A DNA stretch of 58,209 nt from Winogradskyella sp. (GTDB taxonomy: Bacteria; Bacteroidota; Bacteroidia; Flavobacteriales; Flavobacteriaceae): positions 1 to 58,209 of the forward strand of contig NZ_JABSST010000006.1 in NCBI RefSeq assembly GCF_013213975.1. Reading direction: 5' to 3'. The notes under the pieces were generated by a model, which ran no database searches, was not told the DNA's origin, and saw only the letters and a program-made list of their open reading frames with translations. How positions within the stretch are numbered: the first letter of the stretch is position 1; every line of letters begins with the position of its first letter. The translations under genes and the position numbers were made by a program. Positions 27,073 through 37,418 of the stretch are shown here, in pieces.

Positions 27073-28388
27073 TATTGAATATCTGTAATTTGATCTTCAG
27101 TTATTGTATTCTCAGTATTTTTAGGTGCTGCTTCCAAAAAGAAAATAGCGTCTAAACGTTCTTTTAAAGGCGTCATATATTCTAAATATCCAGTCTTAAG
27201 TGAATCTGAAATTGGCTTCGCTTCAGGCAGCTTTTGTTTAAATGGATCGACTTGCTTACCGTTTTTCCAGAAGCGATAACAAACATGTGGACCACTTGTA
27301 TTGCCTGTCATACCAATATAACCAATTATATCTCCCTGCTTTACGTAATCACCTTTTTTCACGGCTTGTCTACTCATATGTAAATACTGCGTGGTATAGG
27401 TATCGTTATGCCTTATCTTAACATACTTACCATTGCCACCTCGTCTTGTAGACTCTATTACTGTTCCACTAGCGGTTGCCATAATTGCTGTTCCCACTGG
27501 TGCAGCAAAATCAGTACCTTTATGAGGCCTAACTCTATTACCGTACAATGCAATTCGTCGCTTTAGATTATATCTCGAAGATAATCGACCAAATTTTATT
27601 GGCATTTTCAAAAATGCGCGACGCAAATTTTTTGCATTTTCATTAAAATAATCCACTATATTTTTTGAAGAATCGGTTTGATATCTAAACGCATACAAGG
27701 AGTCGCCATTATGCTCAAAATAAGCTGCTTTTACATCATGAACACCAGCATATATGGTATCGTTTATATACTTATCGGTATAGATTACCTTAAAACGATC
27801 GCCAGGCAAAAGTCTTCTAAAATCTATGGTCCAAGCGTAGATATCATCTGCCAATTTATTTGCTAGTACTTGACTCAGTCCTTTTTCCTCTAAAGTCAAA
27901 GAAATATTGTTCTCAATGATTCCAGTTGCTGTTTTTTCTATATATGTTACAGGCTTTTTACTCTTGTAGGCTTGAATAGTATCTGTAAAGTCTATAACGA
28001 CATAATCCTCTAAATTTTGCTGATAAATAAAGGTCGTGGGCTTTTGGACACTATCATTCAAATTGTCTTTTGAAAATAATAAGGTATATGGCTTACCGAC
28101 CTGAAGTTTTGTTGCAATATCAAAGGTATCTTTTGCCTTTTCAGCAATCTGAAAAATTTCGGGATAACCAATGTTATTTCGTTCTAAAATTATTCCGAAG
28201 GTATCCCCTTTTTTGACGGTATCTCTTTTAAACTCAAAGTCTTCCTGGTCGAATCCGAATTCTATAACCTTTTCTTCTACTTGAGCTGCTAAGTCTTCTG
28301 CTTTAGTTTCAATTTTTGAGTTATCATCTCTACATGCCGTAATGCATATTGCAATTATGATTGTTGCTACTAATCCTCTGAAGTGCAT
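27072..28388 (-). CDS. M23-family peptidoglycan endopeptidase, lipoprotein
   Basis: 438 residues. The N-terminus ends in a possible lipobox (ICITAC, Cys19). A LysM-like region (FKRDTVKKGDTFGIILERNNIG) at ~50-75 precedes a beta-rich middle part. The C-terminal M23/LytM domain has the zinc ligands in RPHKGTDFAAP (around residue 292) and in SGPHVCYRFW (around residue 366), matching MepM/NlpD-type enzymes. All ligands are present so it should be active in cutting peptidoglycan cross-links during growth. It lies between kynA and pgi. Confidence 0.9.
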   Translation of the reverse strand: MHFRGLVATIIIAICITACRDDNSKIETKAEDLAAQVEEKVIEFGFDQEDFEFKRDTVKKGDTFGIILERNNIGYPEIFQIAEKAKDTFDIATKLQVGKPYTLLFSKDNLNDSVQKPTTFIYQQNLEDYVVIDFTDTIQAYKSKKPVTYIEKTATGIIENNISLTLEEKGLSQVLANKLADDIYAWTIDFRRLLPGDRFKVIYTDKYINDTIYAGVHDVKAAYFEHNGDSLYAFRYQTDSSKNIVDYFNENAKNLRRAFLKMPIKFGRLSSRYNLKRRIALYGNRVRPHKGTDFAAPVGTAIMATASGTVIESTRRGGNGKYVKIRHNDTYTTQYLHMSRQAVKKGDYVKQGDIIGYIGMTGNTSGPHVCYRFWKNGKQVDPFKQKLPEAKPISDSLKTGYLEYMTPLKERLDAIFFLEAAPKNTENTITEDQITDIQ

Positions 28389-28400
28389 TAATACTGCTAA

Positions 28401-29333
28401 TTATATATTATTTCCCCAATTATCTTGTTCATCTTTTGTCCATAAGTCCGGAAAGAAAATACGTTTTTGGTACTTAGGATGCATATATTTTTTCCAATCA
28501 CTACCACCTGTTGCTTCGCCATCACCGATACCACTTTCAATATAGTGTACTGCTGTATTATAATGCGCCATTACCCAAGTAACGTTTACCGTATAATCAA
28601 AATGTCGCATTGCCTTAATCAAATCTTTATCGTTTTGATCTTCTTCTGGCAATTCTTTAAAACGTGTCCAAAGGTTTTTAGTATTATAGGTTTCCATGAA
28701 TCTTAAAAACTCATTCTTATAACGTTTTTCAAAATTAACCAAAAGTGTGGATTTCTTGCCTGTTTTATGATCTTTTCCTGCGGCCTGCCAATACAGGTGT
28801 TCAAAGGCATGTGTAAATGGAGTATTTCGATCTATATTTTTTCTAAATCTATAATCAATTAAATTAATTAATTCAGTTGATGCAAATTCAATTAATCGGT
28901 ATTGCGCACTTTGAAATCCACTTGCTGGTGTAAGCGAATATCTAAACTTCATGTATTGTTCCACTTCCATTCCCTCTCGCATTATATTAAAAGAGGTAGT
29001 AAGCATATCAAAATAACGACTGATGCGCATAATTTTACCCTCAAAAAAGGCGGCGTCTAAATCTTTTTTTTCTGCAACCTGAGAAATTTCCCAAAGAATC
29101 ATTTTAAAAATGAGCTCATTGATTTGATGATAGGCAATAAAAACCATCTCATCGGGAAGTGTAGTACGCTGAATTTGAAGATTTAATAAAGCGTCTGTTT
29201 GAATATAATCCCAATATGTTATCGGCTTACTATACAACAAGCCGTATAAATGATCGTCTGTATTTTGGTCTATAGTATTGTACTTCTCTTGAAGAGCGTC
29301 TAAAATTTGACTGAAATCTGGTTGGTCTGACAT
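28401..29333 (-). CDS. kynA: Tryptophan 2,3-dioxygenase
   Basis: 310 residues. Family marks: HLYGLLYSKPITYWDYIQTDALLNLQ, HQINELIFKMILWEI, SGFQSAQYRLIEF, and the heme-ligand region WVMAHYNTAVHYIESG (His near residue 254) followed by GDGEATGGSDW. The enzyme opens the indole ring of tryptophan to N-formylkynurenine. No kynureninase or formamidase is in the window, but hppD and hmgA for tyrosine lie 1-3 kb upstream in the same direction. Confidence 0.95.
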   Translation of the reverse strand: MSDQPDFSQILDALQEKYNTIDQNTDDHLYGLLYSKPITYWDYIQTDALLNLQIQRTTLPDEMVFIAYHQINELIFKMILWEISQVAEKKDLDAAFFEGKIMRISRYFDMLTTSFNIMREGMEVEQYMKFRYSLTPASGFQSAQYRLIEFASTELINLIDYRFRKNIDRNTPFTHAFEHLYWQAAGKDHKTGKKSTLLVNFEKRYKNEFLRFMETYNTKNLWTRFKELPEEDQNDKDLIKAMRHFDYTVNVTWVMAHYNTAVHYIESGIGDGEATGGSDWKKYMHPKYQKRIFFPDLWTKDEQDNWGNNI

Positions 29334-29336
29334 AAA

Positions 29337-30131
29337 TTAATTATCAAATACAATTGGAAAGTAATGCTTTAAACCTTTAAATTGAACTAAATCTGCTCTT
29401 AAAGAACCTACTGCTAAATCTGCTTTGATTTTGAGTGGGATTCTATTCTTATCCGCACTAACCCAAAGTGTTAAACTTTCTTCTTCTTTAAATACGCGTC
29501 CGGCCATAACATACGGTCTAAACATTAATGATTTTACTTTTACTTTGGTTCCGTTAGCATCTACTTTAATAGTTTCCTTTCCAAGGTACTTTAATTTAAA
29601 TCCAAAGTTTTCTTCATCAAAAAACATATTCGTTTCTATTTCATCACCAATTTCCAATGCAGTCACATTAATACTATTCCTGAGATGGTAATACATTGAA
29701 ACCATATCCTGAACATCCTTTTCAGTAGAAAAGGTCTTCATTTTTTTATGTTTCTTATTGTTGACAAATGCTTGTTGCTTTTGATGGTCAAATTCTATCT
29801 CAATATCCTTTGTATGACCACCTTCGTCAATCTTTCTAATGAATTTATAAGGAACGCCCGTCTCTTTGTCAAAATAACTTTCATAGCGATCTCTTACTCT
29901 AAAAAATGCATTTGCTAAACCTGTTGTCTTTCCTTTTCCCACAACATGAAATACTGGTTTACCAGCTAGTCTTTTCTCTTCAACTTTTAAGGTTGCTTCG
30001 CCTGCTTTAAACCAGCCACTATAGCTCATTCTGAACTTAAACCACTCACCCGACATAAACGCAGATTCTTTTTTAGCCATTGGTGCATTAACTCCAATAA
30101 AAAACACTAATATGGTAAGAATATATTTCAT
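29337..30131 (-). CDS. Secreted DUF3108-domain protein
   Basis: 264 residues with a signal peptide (MKYILTILVFFIGVNAPMA). The body matches DUF3108: GEWFKFRMSYSGWFKAGEATLKVEEK, VVGKGKTTGLANAFFRVRDRYESYFD, and SLTLWVSADKNRIPLKIKADLAVGSL. Such proteins adopt an outer-membrane lipocalin/LolB-like half-barrel; function unknown. It is three bases upstream of kynA, so it leads the DUF3108-kynA-M23-pgi transcript. Confidence 0.82.
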   Translation of the reverse strand: MKYILTILVFFIGVNAPMAKKESAFMSGEWFKFRMSYSGWFKAGEATLKVEEKRLAGKPVFHVVGKGKTTGLANAFFRVRDRYESYFDKETGVPYKFIRKIDEGGHTKDIEIEFDHQKQQAFVNNKKHKKMKTFSTEKDVQDMVSMYYHLRNSINVTALEIGDEIETNMFFDEENFGFKLKYLGKETIKVDANGTKVKVKSLMFRPYVMAGRVFKEEESLTLWVSADKNRIPLKIKADLAVGSLRADLVQFKGLKHYFPIVFDN

Positions 30132-30158
30132 AATAATTGCTTTGTAAATTTAAATAAT

Positions 30159-30180
30159 GTAACTCAATTTTGATGTTACA
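30159..30180. repeat. Inverted repeat upstream of the DUF3108-kynA-M23-pgi run
   Basis: TGTAAC (30159-30164) and GTTACA (30175-30180) form a dyad that extends inward to TCAA/TTGA with one bulged base. It lies 28-49 bases before the start codon at 30131, near a weak TAAATTTA element on the minus strand, so it may be an operator. Confidence 0.45.
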
Positions 30181-30298
30181 ATTATCTTAAATACAATTAC
30201 TATTCCAAAACTACTAAACAATTGATATTCAGCAAAAAATAACAGTCACAAGCGAAAAATATTCGATTTATTGGTTCAAATTAAAAATGATAGGCATT

Positions 30299-31459
30299 CT
30301 ATAAAGTGCCTCTTTTAGCTTGTTCGCGTTCGATAGATTCAAAAAGAGCTTTGAAATTTCCAGCCCCGAAACCACGAGCTCCCATACGTTGAATGATTTC
30401 AAAAAATAAGGTAGGTCGGTCCTCAACAGGTTTAGTAAAAATCTGCAAGAGATACCCTTCTTCATCTGCATCAATCATTATTCCTAATCTCTTTAACGTT
30501 TCAATATCTTCTCTTAACTCATGACTAAACTCTTCTAGTCTTCCAGGAACTGCTCGATAATATTCTTCTGGCGGAATAGATAAAAACTCTACTCCTCTTG
30601 CTCTAAGCGCAGAAACAGTTGTGACAATATCGTCCGTTGCAACGGCAATGTGCTGTACTCCAGGCCCTTCGTAAAAGTCTAAATATTCCTCAATTTGAGA
30701 ACGCTTTTTTCCTTCGGCAGGTTCGTTGATTGGAAATTTAATTCTTCCATTACCATTACTCATCACCTTACTCATAAGAGCTGAATACTCCGTATGAATT
30801 TGCTTATCGTCGAAGGATAGAAAGTTAACAAATCCCATGACCTCTTCATACCATTTCACCCAGGTGTTCATTTCTCCCCATCCTACATTGCCAACCATAT
30901 GATCAATGTATTTTAATCCAACTGATTCAGGATTGTAATCGCTTTTCCATTCTGTAAAGCCCGGCATAAAAACACCATTGTAATTTTTGCGCTCAACAAA
31001 CATATGTACTGTTTCGCCATAAGTGTATATTCCAGCACGCACAACTTCGCCATATTCATCAGTCTCTACAATTGGCTCCATATAAGATCTCGCTCCCCGT
31101 TTTGTAGTTTCGTCATACGATTTTCTGGCGTCCTCTACCCATAAAGCTACAACCTTTACACCATCTCCGTGCTTTACGATATGATCGTTTACAGGGTGTT
31201 TAGAATTTAATGGTGTTGTTAAGACTAATCTTATTTTATCCTGTTTAAGAACATAAGAAACAGTGTCTTTACTTCCCGTTTCCAAACCTTTATATGCATA
31301 AGATTGAAAACCAAACGCTGTTTTGTAGAAATGGGCAGCCTGCTTGGCATTACCAACATAAAACTCTACATAGTCTGTCCCTAGAAGTGGCAAAAAATCT
31401 TGAGCTCCTTCAAATATTTTTTCTAAACCGTAATCAACGGATTTAATTTCTTTTGACAT
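30299..31459 (-). CDS. hppD: 4-hydroxyphenylpyruvate dioxygenase
   Basis: 386 residues, two vicinal-oxygen-chelate domains. Iron ligands are His187 (YIDHMVGNV), His270 (GPGVQHIAVATDD) and Glu354 (PTLFFEIIQR); GARGFGAGNFKALF is the conserved C-terminal gate helix. It converts 4-hydroxyphenylpyruvate to homogentisate, the substrate of HmgA encoded two genes upstream on the same strand. The CCC-motif gene is 14 bases upstream. Confidence 0.96.
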   Translation of the reverse strand: MSKEIKSVDYGLEKIFEGAQDFLPLLGTDYVEFYVGNAKQAAHFYKTAFGFQSYAYKGLETGSKDTVSYVLKQDKIRLVLTTPLNSKHPVNDHIVKHGDGVKVVALWVEDARKSYDETTKRGARSYMEPIVETDEYGEVVRAGIYTYGETVHMFVERKNYNGVFMPGFTEWKSDYNPESVGLKYIDHMVGNVGWGEMNTWVKWYEEVMGFVNFLSFDDKQIHTEYSALMSKVMSNGNGRIKFPINEPAEGKKRSQIEEYLDFYEGPGVQHIAVATDDIVTTVSALRARGVEFLSIPPEEYYRAVPGRLEEFSHELREDIETLKRLGIMIDADEEGYLLQIFTKPVEDRPTLFFEIIQRMGARGFGAGNFKALFESIEREQAKRGTL

Positions 31460-31473
31460 GATTTCTTTATTTT

Positions 31474-31959
31474 CTATTGATTGTTTATCTCTTTTTGTTC
31501 TAAAGTTGATTCTATATTTAATGAATCTTGTTTAACTCCTATTTCAGAAACTTTCTTATCCCAATTGAGTGTATCCGTTTCTGCTTCGTATTCGTCCACA
31601 TCATAGTATTCTGAGTTTTTGAGAATTTCATCATAAAATCCAGATGATAATAGGGTACCGTAAAACGCAATTATTGCAATTGAAAATAATAAGATTAAAC
31701 TATTAAGAACAATAGCAATGATATTTATAATTTTTGCTGTATTAACATTACTTCGAGATTGGTAGGAGTACAAATCTGGATGTAATTGATATTGCTTTAA
31801 ACTTTTATTCGCTGTAATTAACCCAACTATAGCGATAATTAGAGGAACGATTGCTGTAATGCCATAACAACAACAGCCTGCCAAACCTATAACTAAGGCA
31901 AGAATCCCTAAGACTAAAGACAGTGGATCTGCCGGTAATTTATTATGATTATCCCTCAT
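31474..31959 (-). CDS. CCC-motif membrane protein (DUF4190-like)
   Basis: 161 residues with two double-helix hydrophobic segments: ~12-48 (LSLVLGILALVIGLAGCCCYG and the following IVPLIIAIVGLITA) and ~75-103. The triple Cys at ~29-31 is the named feature of this Bacteroidota family; the Cys may bind metal or be oxidised, but its role is unknown. The C-terminal ~60 residues are acidic and soluble. It sits between hmgA (3-base gap) and hppD (14-base gap), so it is transcribed with homogentisate metabolism genes. Confidence 0.75.
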   Translation of the reverse strand: MRDNHNKLPADPLSLVLGILALVIGLAGCCCYGITAIVPLIIAIVGLITANKSLKQYQLHPDLYSYQSRSNVNTAKIINIIAIVLNSLILLFSIAIIAFYGTLLSSGFYDEILKNSEYYDVDEYEAETDTLNWDKKVSEIGVKQDSLNIESTLEQKEINNQ

Positions 31960-31962
31960 TTA

Positions 31963-33120
31963 TTATTCTAACCAAGATTTAAAATAATCGTCGTCTGCAA
32001 TTTTGAGTGCTTCTTCAGTCACTTTTAATGGTTTAAACGTATCTACCATTACTGCCAATTCATCTGTTTTAACTTTACCGATACTTCGCTCCATTGCACC
32101 TGGATGTGGTCCGTGAGGAATACCTGCTGGATGTAATGAAATGTGTCCGGCATCAATATCGTTTCTGCTCATAAAATCTCCATCCACATAATATAATACC
32201 TCATCACTATCTATATTACTGTGATTATACGGCGCTGGCACTGCCAAAGGATGGTAATCATACAGACGCGGTACAAAACTGCATACCACAAAAGCATCCG
32301 TTTCAAAAGTTTGATGCACTGGTGGTGGTTGGTGAACACGACCTGTTATGGGTTCAAAATCATGAATTGAAAATGCATAAGGATAATTGTAACCATCATA
32401 TCCAACAACATCAAAAGGATGAGAGGCATAGACCATATCAAATATTTCGTCTTGCTTCTTTATTTTAATTAAAAATTCACCTGATTGATTATAAGTCTCT
32501 AACTCTTGTGGTTGTCTTAGATCGCGCTCACAAAAAGGTGAATGTTCTAACAATTGTCCAAACCAATTGCGGTAACGCTTTGGTGTATAAATCGGACGAT
32601 AGGATTCTACAATAAACAAACGATTATCATCTGTATCAAAATCAAGCTTATAAATGATACCGCGCGGAACTAACAAGTAGTCACCGTATTTAAAATCTAA
32701 ATTACCAAGATGCGTTCTTAATTTACCAGTGCCTTTATGAATAAAAATAAGTTCGTCAGCATCCGTGTTTTTGTAGAAGTAGTCCTCCGTTGAGGATTGC
32801 GGTGCTGCTAGGATAATATTACAGTCACTATTAGTTAATACTATTTTTCTACTCTCTAAATAATCGTTTTCTGGCTTAACCTTAAAACCGTGAAACCTAT
32901 AGGATTGCATATTATTGGGTTTAGCAACCTTTGGCGCAACACTGTATTGTCTTTTTATTTCTTTGACCTGCGTTGGTCGTTGCTCATGATAGCTATTTGT
33001 AGACATACCATCAAAACCAATTGTACCAAATAATTGTTCATAATAAAAGGTACCGTCTGGCTTTTTAAATTGCGTATGGCGTTTAGGTGGAATTTTTCCA
33101 AGTTTATGATAAAATGGCAT
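31963..33120 (-). CDS. hmgA: Homogentisate 1,2-dioxygenase
   Basis: 385 residues, cupin-fold iron dioxygenase. Recognised by GKIPPKRHTQFKKPDG, YEQLFGTIGFDGMSTNSYH, FEPITGRVHQPPPVHQTFET, PAPYNHSNIDSDEVLYYVDG and SLHPAGIPHGPHPGAMERSIG; His and Glu in the last segments bind iron. It opens the homogentisate ring to maleylacetoacetate. Shorter than the ~440-residue proteobacterial enzymes. The following isomerase and hydrolase are not in the window. Confidence 0.95.
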   Translation of the reverse strand: MPFYHKLGKIPPKRHTQFKKPDGTFYYEQLFGTIGFDGMSTNSYHEQRPTQVKEIKRQYSVAPKVAKPNNMQSYRFHGFKVKPENDYLESRKIVLTNSDCNIILAAPQSSTEDYFYKNTDADELIFIHKGTGKLRTHLGNLDFKYGDYLLVPRGIIYKLDFDTDDNRLFIVESYRPIYTPKRYRNWFGQLLEHSPFCERDLRQPQELETYNQSGEFLIKIKKQDEIFDMVYASHPFDVVGYDGYNYPYAFSIHDFEPITGRVHQPPPVHQTFETDAFVVCSFVPRLYDYHPLAVPAPYNHSNIDSDEVLYYVDGDFMSRNDIDAGHISLHPAGIPHGPHPGAMERSIGKVKTDELAVMVDTFKPLKVTEEALKIADDDYFKSWLE

Positions 33121-33292
33121 TTTTTAATTTTTAAAAGTTGATCTTTTTACACGCTAAAGCGCATAAACTCTACTGATTAAAGGTACAAAAAATGCAATAT
33201 TACTCTGGGTTCCTTTTGATTAGGAAGTGTAAATGAAGTTTAATATCTGCCCAGAATGGTTTCATACCTTAGCAAAGTTGAGAATTTTTACT

Positions 33293-35533
33293 TTAAAACC
33301 AAAACCCGAGATTAAAAAACCACTGACTCTTTCCTGTCTCTGGTGAATAAGAATACTTAGCCTCTAAGGGTCCTAGAAAAGTTTCTAAAGAATAACCAAT
33401 GGCATAACCACTAAAATTCGGTGAAGAAAGAAAATCTCCTGTTTCAAAAAGACCATTGTCTATATTAGCATAATTAGCAGCGAGAAGCACATGATGCTTT
33501 TTGAAAATCTCATAATCCATGGTGAATGTTGCTTTTACAAAACTGTCACCGGATAACGCTAAATAATCATAACCGTAAAATGATTGAAAATTATTGATGA
33601 AATTATAGGCGTAACCGCCCAATCCAAAGTCTAAAGTAGTAGTTGAATTATCCCCTATTTTAAATCCGCCACTAGATTCGGTTTTGAGTGATACTTTATT
33701 ACTCAAACGAAAGGCGTATCCTAAATCTGCTTTTGCAATAGAAAATTCATCAAAATTACTGTTATATCCGTAAGCATTAAAGAACAAATGAAAATCACCA
33801 TTAAAATAAAATCCAGTTTTAGGGAAGTATTTGTTGTCATAATTATCAAAAACTAAATTCCCAAATAGACTAAAATAATCGGTATTCTCAAACGTAAATT
33901 CATCGTCTTGATTTGGGTCAATTAAAGTTTCCGAAGTCACTTTTAATCGTTTATGCTCAACACCAGCTTTTAGAGAAAAGTCTTTTCTAAAAATGGTTTG
34001 TAAATACAACTGATTTGTAAAATCGGTGAGTTCTACATCTACCTTATTTAAACCAGATAATAAAGGATCGTCTTCTTCTAAAACTAAAAGCGCATTCACA
34101 TTTTTATTAAACTGATTGAATCGTGACTTAACTCCAATACTAATGTAAAATCCTTTGTCTATAAAGTAGTCAAAATTATACCTTGGATTAGCACCCAAAA
34201 TCAAATCTAAAGAGGCAATGTCATTTTTAAATAATAATCCTCTCTTAGTAAGATTGGCTAATAAAGCACTTTTATATAATGCATCATAATGCACGCCTAA
34301 CCTTAAAAAGGTAGAAGTCTCTGCCGCTCTTAAATCTCCTTTGAGATTATAGCTAGAATCATCGTTAGTCTCTAAATAATATCTGAATGTCTCAAAATTG
34401 TTTGTCGCAATTAAATTATTAATCCCTTCTTTGAAGTCAGTATAGCTAATATTCGCGTTATTCTTAAACTTTAACTTCCCTAAAAGATAGGATCTGGAAT
34501 ATTTGTTGCTACTGTTAATACTAATAGAATTAATTCTTAAGCTATCTGTTAGTTCAATTGATGGTCCATTGGGCTGAGAAATTTGTTGCGATTTCACCTT
34601 AAGCAGTTGTTGCAAATTGGCTCGTGCCGCATCAGCCCCATTGGCGATGATATCCCGTCCTTCATCAAAGGATACTACCGAAAAATTGGTTATATCTGGT
34701 TTAATATAGATGTCTGTTAAAGAAGCCTTGGTTTTCATGGCTTCAATCGTCCTAAAGTTATTAATCTGTACCAATATTTCAGGTGCCGATTTAAGAGATG
34801 CTCTATCTTTTAAGACATCTTGAACATCAACTCCGATAATTATATCCATCCCTTTTGCTCGGAGCTCTTCTACCGGAAAATTATTAGTTACACCGCCATC
34901 AAGTAAAATGGTATCACCAATTGTTACAGGTTGAAACAAAGATGGTAATGCCCCACTAGCGGTTACTGCCTCAGCCAACCTACCTTTATCCATAACAATA
35001 GACTCACCGGTTTCTATATTTGTAGCAATACAAAAGAATGGAATTGGTAAATCTTTAAAATCTCTGATTTCATTTACAGGAAGCATCAATTGATAAAGCA
35101 AATTATAGACGTTTTGCCCACGTGATAATCCAGATGGTAAGTTTATTTTAAAATTATCAAACGGAAGACTAACCGCATATTTTTCAGCATTTTCACGTTC
35201 GTAAAATGGTTTTGAGGACCTCGGAAATTCATCATTTATTAATTCGTTAAAATCAACAGTATTAAATAGCGCTTCTAACTCCTTACCCGAATAACCGGTT
35301 GCATATAAAGATCCTATTATAGCACCCATGCTGGTTCCCGCCACATAATCAATCTTAATACCTAAACTATCAATGACCTTTAATGCTCCTATATGAGCAA
35401 AGCCCTTTGCCCCTCCTCCACTTAAAACCAGTCCCACCTTAGGTTCTTTTTGTTCTTGGGCCTTTATATTATTCAATGAAAATATTACAACTAGGATAAC
35501 GAGAAATGCAGAGTATGTTTGGGTAAGTTTCAA
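33293..35533 (-). CDS. Patatin-like phospholipase fused to an outer-membrane barrel (PlpD-like)
   Basis: 746 residues. After a signal peptide (LNNIKAQ) comes a patatin domain at ~32-320: oxyanion loop LVLSGGGAKGFAHIGAL, nucleophile Ser68 in GTSMG and Asp212 in LLDGGVTNNFP, so the Ser-Asp dyad is intact. A POTRA-like stretch (~325-400, RINSISINSSNKYSRSYLLG) leads to a 16-strand Omp85-type barrel ending NLGFWF. The layout is that of type Vd secretion/PlpD, a surface or released lipase. It is one base downstream of uvrC. Confidence 0.88.
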   Translation of the reverse strand: MKLTQTYSAFLVILVVIFSLNNIKAQEQKEPKVGLVLSGGGAKGFAHIGALKVIDSLGIKIDYVAGTSMGAIIGSLYATGYSGKELEALFNTVDFNELINDEFPRSSKPFYERENAEKYAVSLPFDNFKINLPSGLSRGQNVYNLLYQLMLPVNEIRDFKDLPIPFFCIATNIETGESIVMDKGRLAEAVTASGALPSLFQPVTIGDTILLDGGVTNNFPVEELRAKGMDIIIGVDVQDVLKDRASLKSAPEILVQINNFRTIEAMKTKASLTDIYIKPDITNFSVVSFDEGRDIIANGADAARANLQQLLKVKSQQISQPNGPSIELTDSLRINSISINSSNKYSRSYLLGKLKFKNNANISYTDFKEGINNLIATNNFETFRYYLETNDDSSYNLKGDLRAAETSTFLRLGVHYDALYKSALLANLTKRGLLFKNDIASLDLILGANPRYNFDYFIDKGFYISIGVKSRFNQFNKNVNALLVLEEDDPLLSGLNKVDVELTDFTNQLYLQTIFRKDFSLKAGVEHKRLKVTSETLIDPNQDDEFTFENTDYFSLFGNLVFDNYDNKYFPKTGFYFNGDFHLFFNAYGYNSNFDEFSIAKADLGYAFRLSNKVSLKTESSGGFKIGDNSTTTLDFGLGGYAYNFINNFQSFYGYDYLALSGDSFVKATFTMDYEIFKKHHVLLAANYANIDNGLFETGDFLSSPNFSGYAIGYSLETFLGPLEAKYSYSPETGKSQWFFNLGFWF

Positions 35534-35534
35534 T

Positions 35535-37328
35535 TTAGTCTTTATGATAGTAATTATAAACTTTATTTGCTCTTGAAACCCCTACAACATCTTCTAATTC
35601 ATCAAGTTTGGCATTTGCAATTCTTTTAACAGTTTTAAACTGTTTCATCAAATCAATTATGGTTTGCTCACCAACTCCAGGAATATTTTCTAACTCTGTT
35701 GTTAAAGCACTTTTACTTCGTCTATTTCTATGGTGCTCTATACCAAAACGATGCGCTTCATTACGTAATTGTTGAATGATTTTTAAAGTTTCACTTTTCT
35801 TGTCTAAATATAATGGAATTGGGTCATCTGGATAGAATAATTCTTCTAAACGTTTTGCAATCCCTATTATGGCAATTTTACCTCTCAGACCTAAGACATC
35901 TAAACTCTTTAATGCAGAAGATAATTGCCCCTTTCCGCCGTCTATTATAATAAGTTGAGGCATTGGTTTATCTTCTTCTAATAAACGTTTATATCTACGA
36001 TGAACCACTTCTTCCATAGAGGCGAAATCATCTGGCCCTTTAACAGTTTTAATATTAAAATGACGATAGTCTTTTTTACTCGGCTTACCATTTTTAAATA
36101 CAACACATGCCGCAACAGGATGTGTTCCTTGAATATTTGAGTTATCAAAACATTCAATATGTCTTGGCTCTTCCGAAAGTCTTAAATCTGCCTTCATTTG
36201 AGCCATGATACGATTGGCATGTCTATCTGGATCTACAATTTTAATTTGTTTCAACTTATCCATGCGATAATACATGGCATTTCGTTTTGATAAATCCACT
36301 ATACGTTTTTTATCACCGAGCTTAGGAACTGTAACTTTTGTCTCTTCGCCTAAATCCACCTTAAAAGGCACATAAATCTCCTTTGAGTTTGAATTAAACC
36401 GTTGACGTATTTCCGTAATCGCAATCTCAAGAAGTGTTTTGTCTGATTCCTGTAATTTCTTTTTAATTTCAAGGGTATGGGATCGTATTATTGAACCATA
36501 ACTCAGTTGTAAAAAGTTAATGTAGGCGTAGGTTTCATCACTAACAATAGAAAAGACATCAACATTACTAATCTTAGGATTAACAATTGTTGATTTTGAT
36601 TGATAATTCTCAAGTATATCAAGCTTCTCCTTTATTTTTTGAGCATCTTCAAATTCCATTGCTTCCGCATGGCCTTTCATCTGGGCTCTAAACTGTTGAA
36701 GAGAGTCTTTAAAGTTGCCCTTCAAAATTTCACGAATGGCTTTTATATTGTCATGGTATTCTTCTTCGGTTTCTTTTCCTTCACATCCTCCTTTACAATT
36801 ACCCAAATGATATTCAAGACAAACCTTATATTTTCCAGCATTAATTTTTGATTCAGAGAGATCGTAATTGCAGGTACGTAATTGATACAAACCTTTTATA
36901 AGACCAAGCAAGGTCTTTACAGTTTTCATACTGGTGTAAGGTCCAAAATATTCCGAGCCATCTTTATAAATACGTCGTGTTGAAAATACCCTAGGGAAAG
37001 GTTCATTTTTAACGCATATCCAAGGATATGATTTATCATCCTTAAGCATAACATTATACTTAGGTTGATACTTTTTAATTAGATTATTCTCAAGCAGAAG
37101 TGCATCATTTTCGGTCTCAACTACTATATGCTTGATAGATGCAATATTTTTGACTAAAACTCTAGTTTTCCCGTACTCGTGATGTTTGGTAAAATAACTA
37201 CTAACACGCTTTTTAATATTTTTTGCTTTCCCAACATAAATTAACCGCTCACCAGAATCAAAATACTGATAGACACCAGGTTGATTTGGTAGGGTTTTTA
37301 TCTGTATTTCTAAGCTTGTTTCGGGCAT
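35535..37328 (-). CDS. uvrC: UvrABC system protein C
   Basis: 597 residues. An N-terminal GIY-YIG nuclease domain ([26 protein letters not shown]), Cys-rich segment, UVR motif ([19 protein letters not shown]), RNase H-like endonuclease domain ([34 protein letters not shown]) and tandem helix-hairpin-helix ending ([15 protein letters not shown]). It makes both incisions in nucleotide excision repair. Divergent from rimK, 90 bases apart. Confidence 0.96.
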   Translation of the reverse strand: MPETSLEIQIKTLPNQPGVYQYFDSGERLIYVGKAKNIKKRVSSYFTKHHEYGKTRVLVKNIASIKHIVVETENDALLLENNLIKKYQPKYNVMLKDDKSYPWICVKNEPFPRVFSTRRIYKDGSEYFGPYTSMKTVKTLLGLIKGLYQLRTCNYDLSESKINAGKYKVCLEYHLGNCKGGCEGKETEEEYHDNIKAIREILKGNFKDSLQQFRAQMKGHAEAMEFEDAQKIKEKLDILENYQSKSTIVNPKISNVDVFSIVSDETYAYINFLQLSYGSIIRSHTLEIKKKLQESDKTLLEIAITEIRQRFNSNSKEIYVPFKVDLGEETKVTVPKLGDKKRIVDLSKRNAMYYRMDKLKQIKIVDPDRHANRIMAQMKADLRLSEEPRHIECFDNSNIQGTHPVAACVVFKNGKPSKKDYRHFNIKTVKGPDDFASMEEVVHRRYKRLLEEDKPMPQLIIIDGGKGQLSSALKSLDVLGLRGKIAIIGIAKRLEELFYPDDPIPLYLDKKSETLKIIQQLRNEAHRFGIEHHRNRRSKSALTTELENIPGVGEQTIIDLMKQFKTVKRIANAKLDELEDVVGVSRANKVYNYYHKD

Positions 37329-37418
37329 AAAATCAAAGGTAGTTTAAAAGCTAGGATTCTAAAAATCAGAATTCCTTTTTTAGTATATTGCCAGTACAAA
37401 GTCATTCCTAATTGTATC

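Noticed and set aside
30159..30180. TyrR box
   Set aside because: Spacing and core differ from the TyrR consensus and that regulator is a proteobacterial protein.
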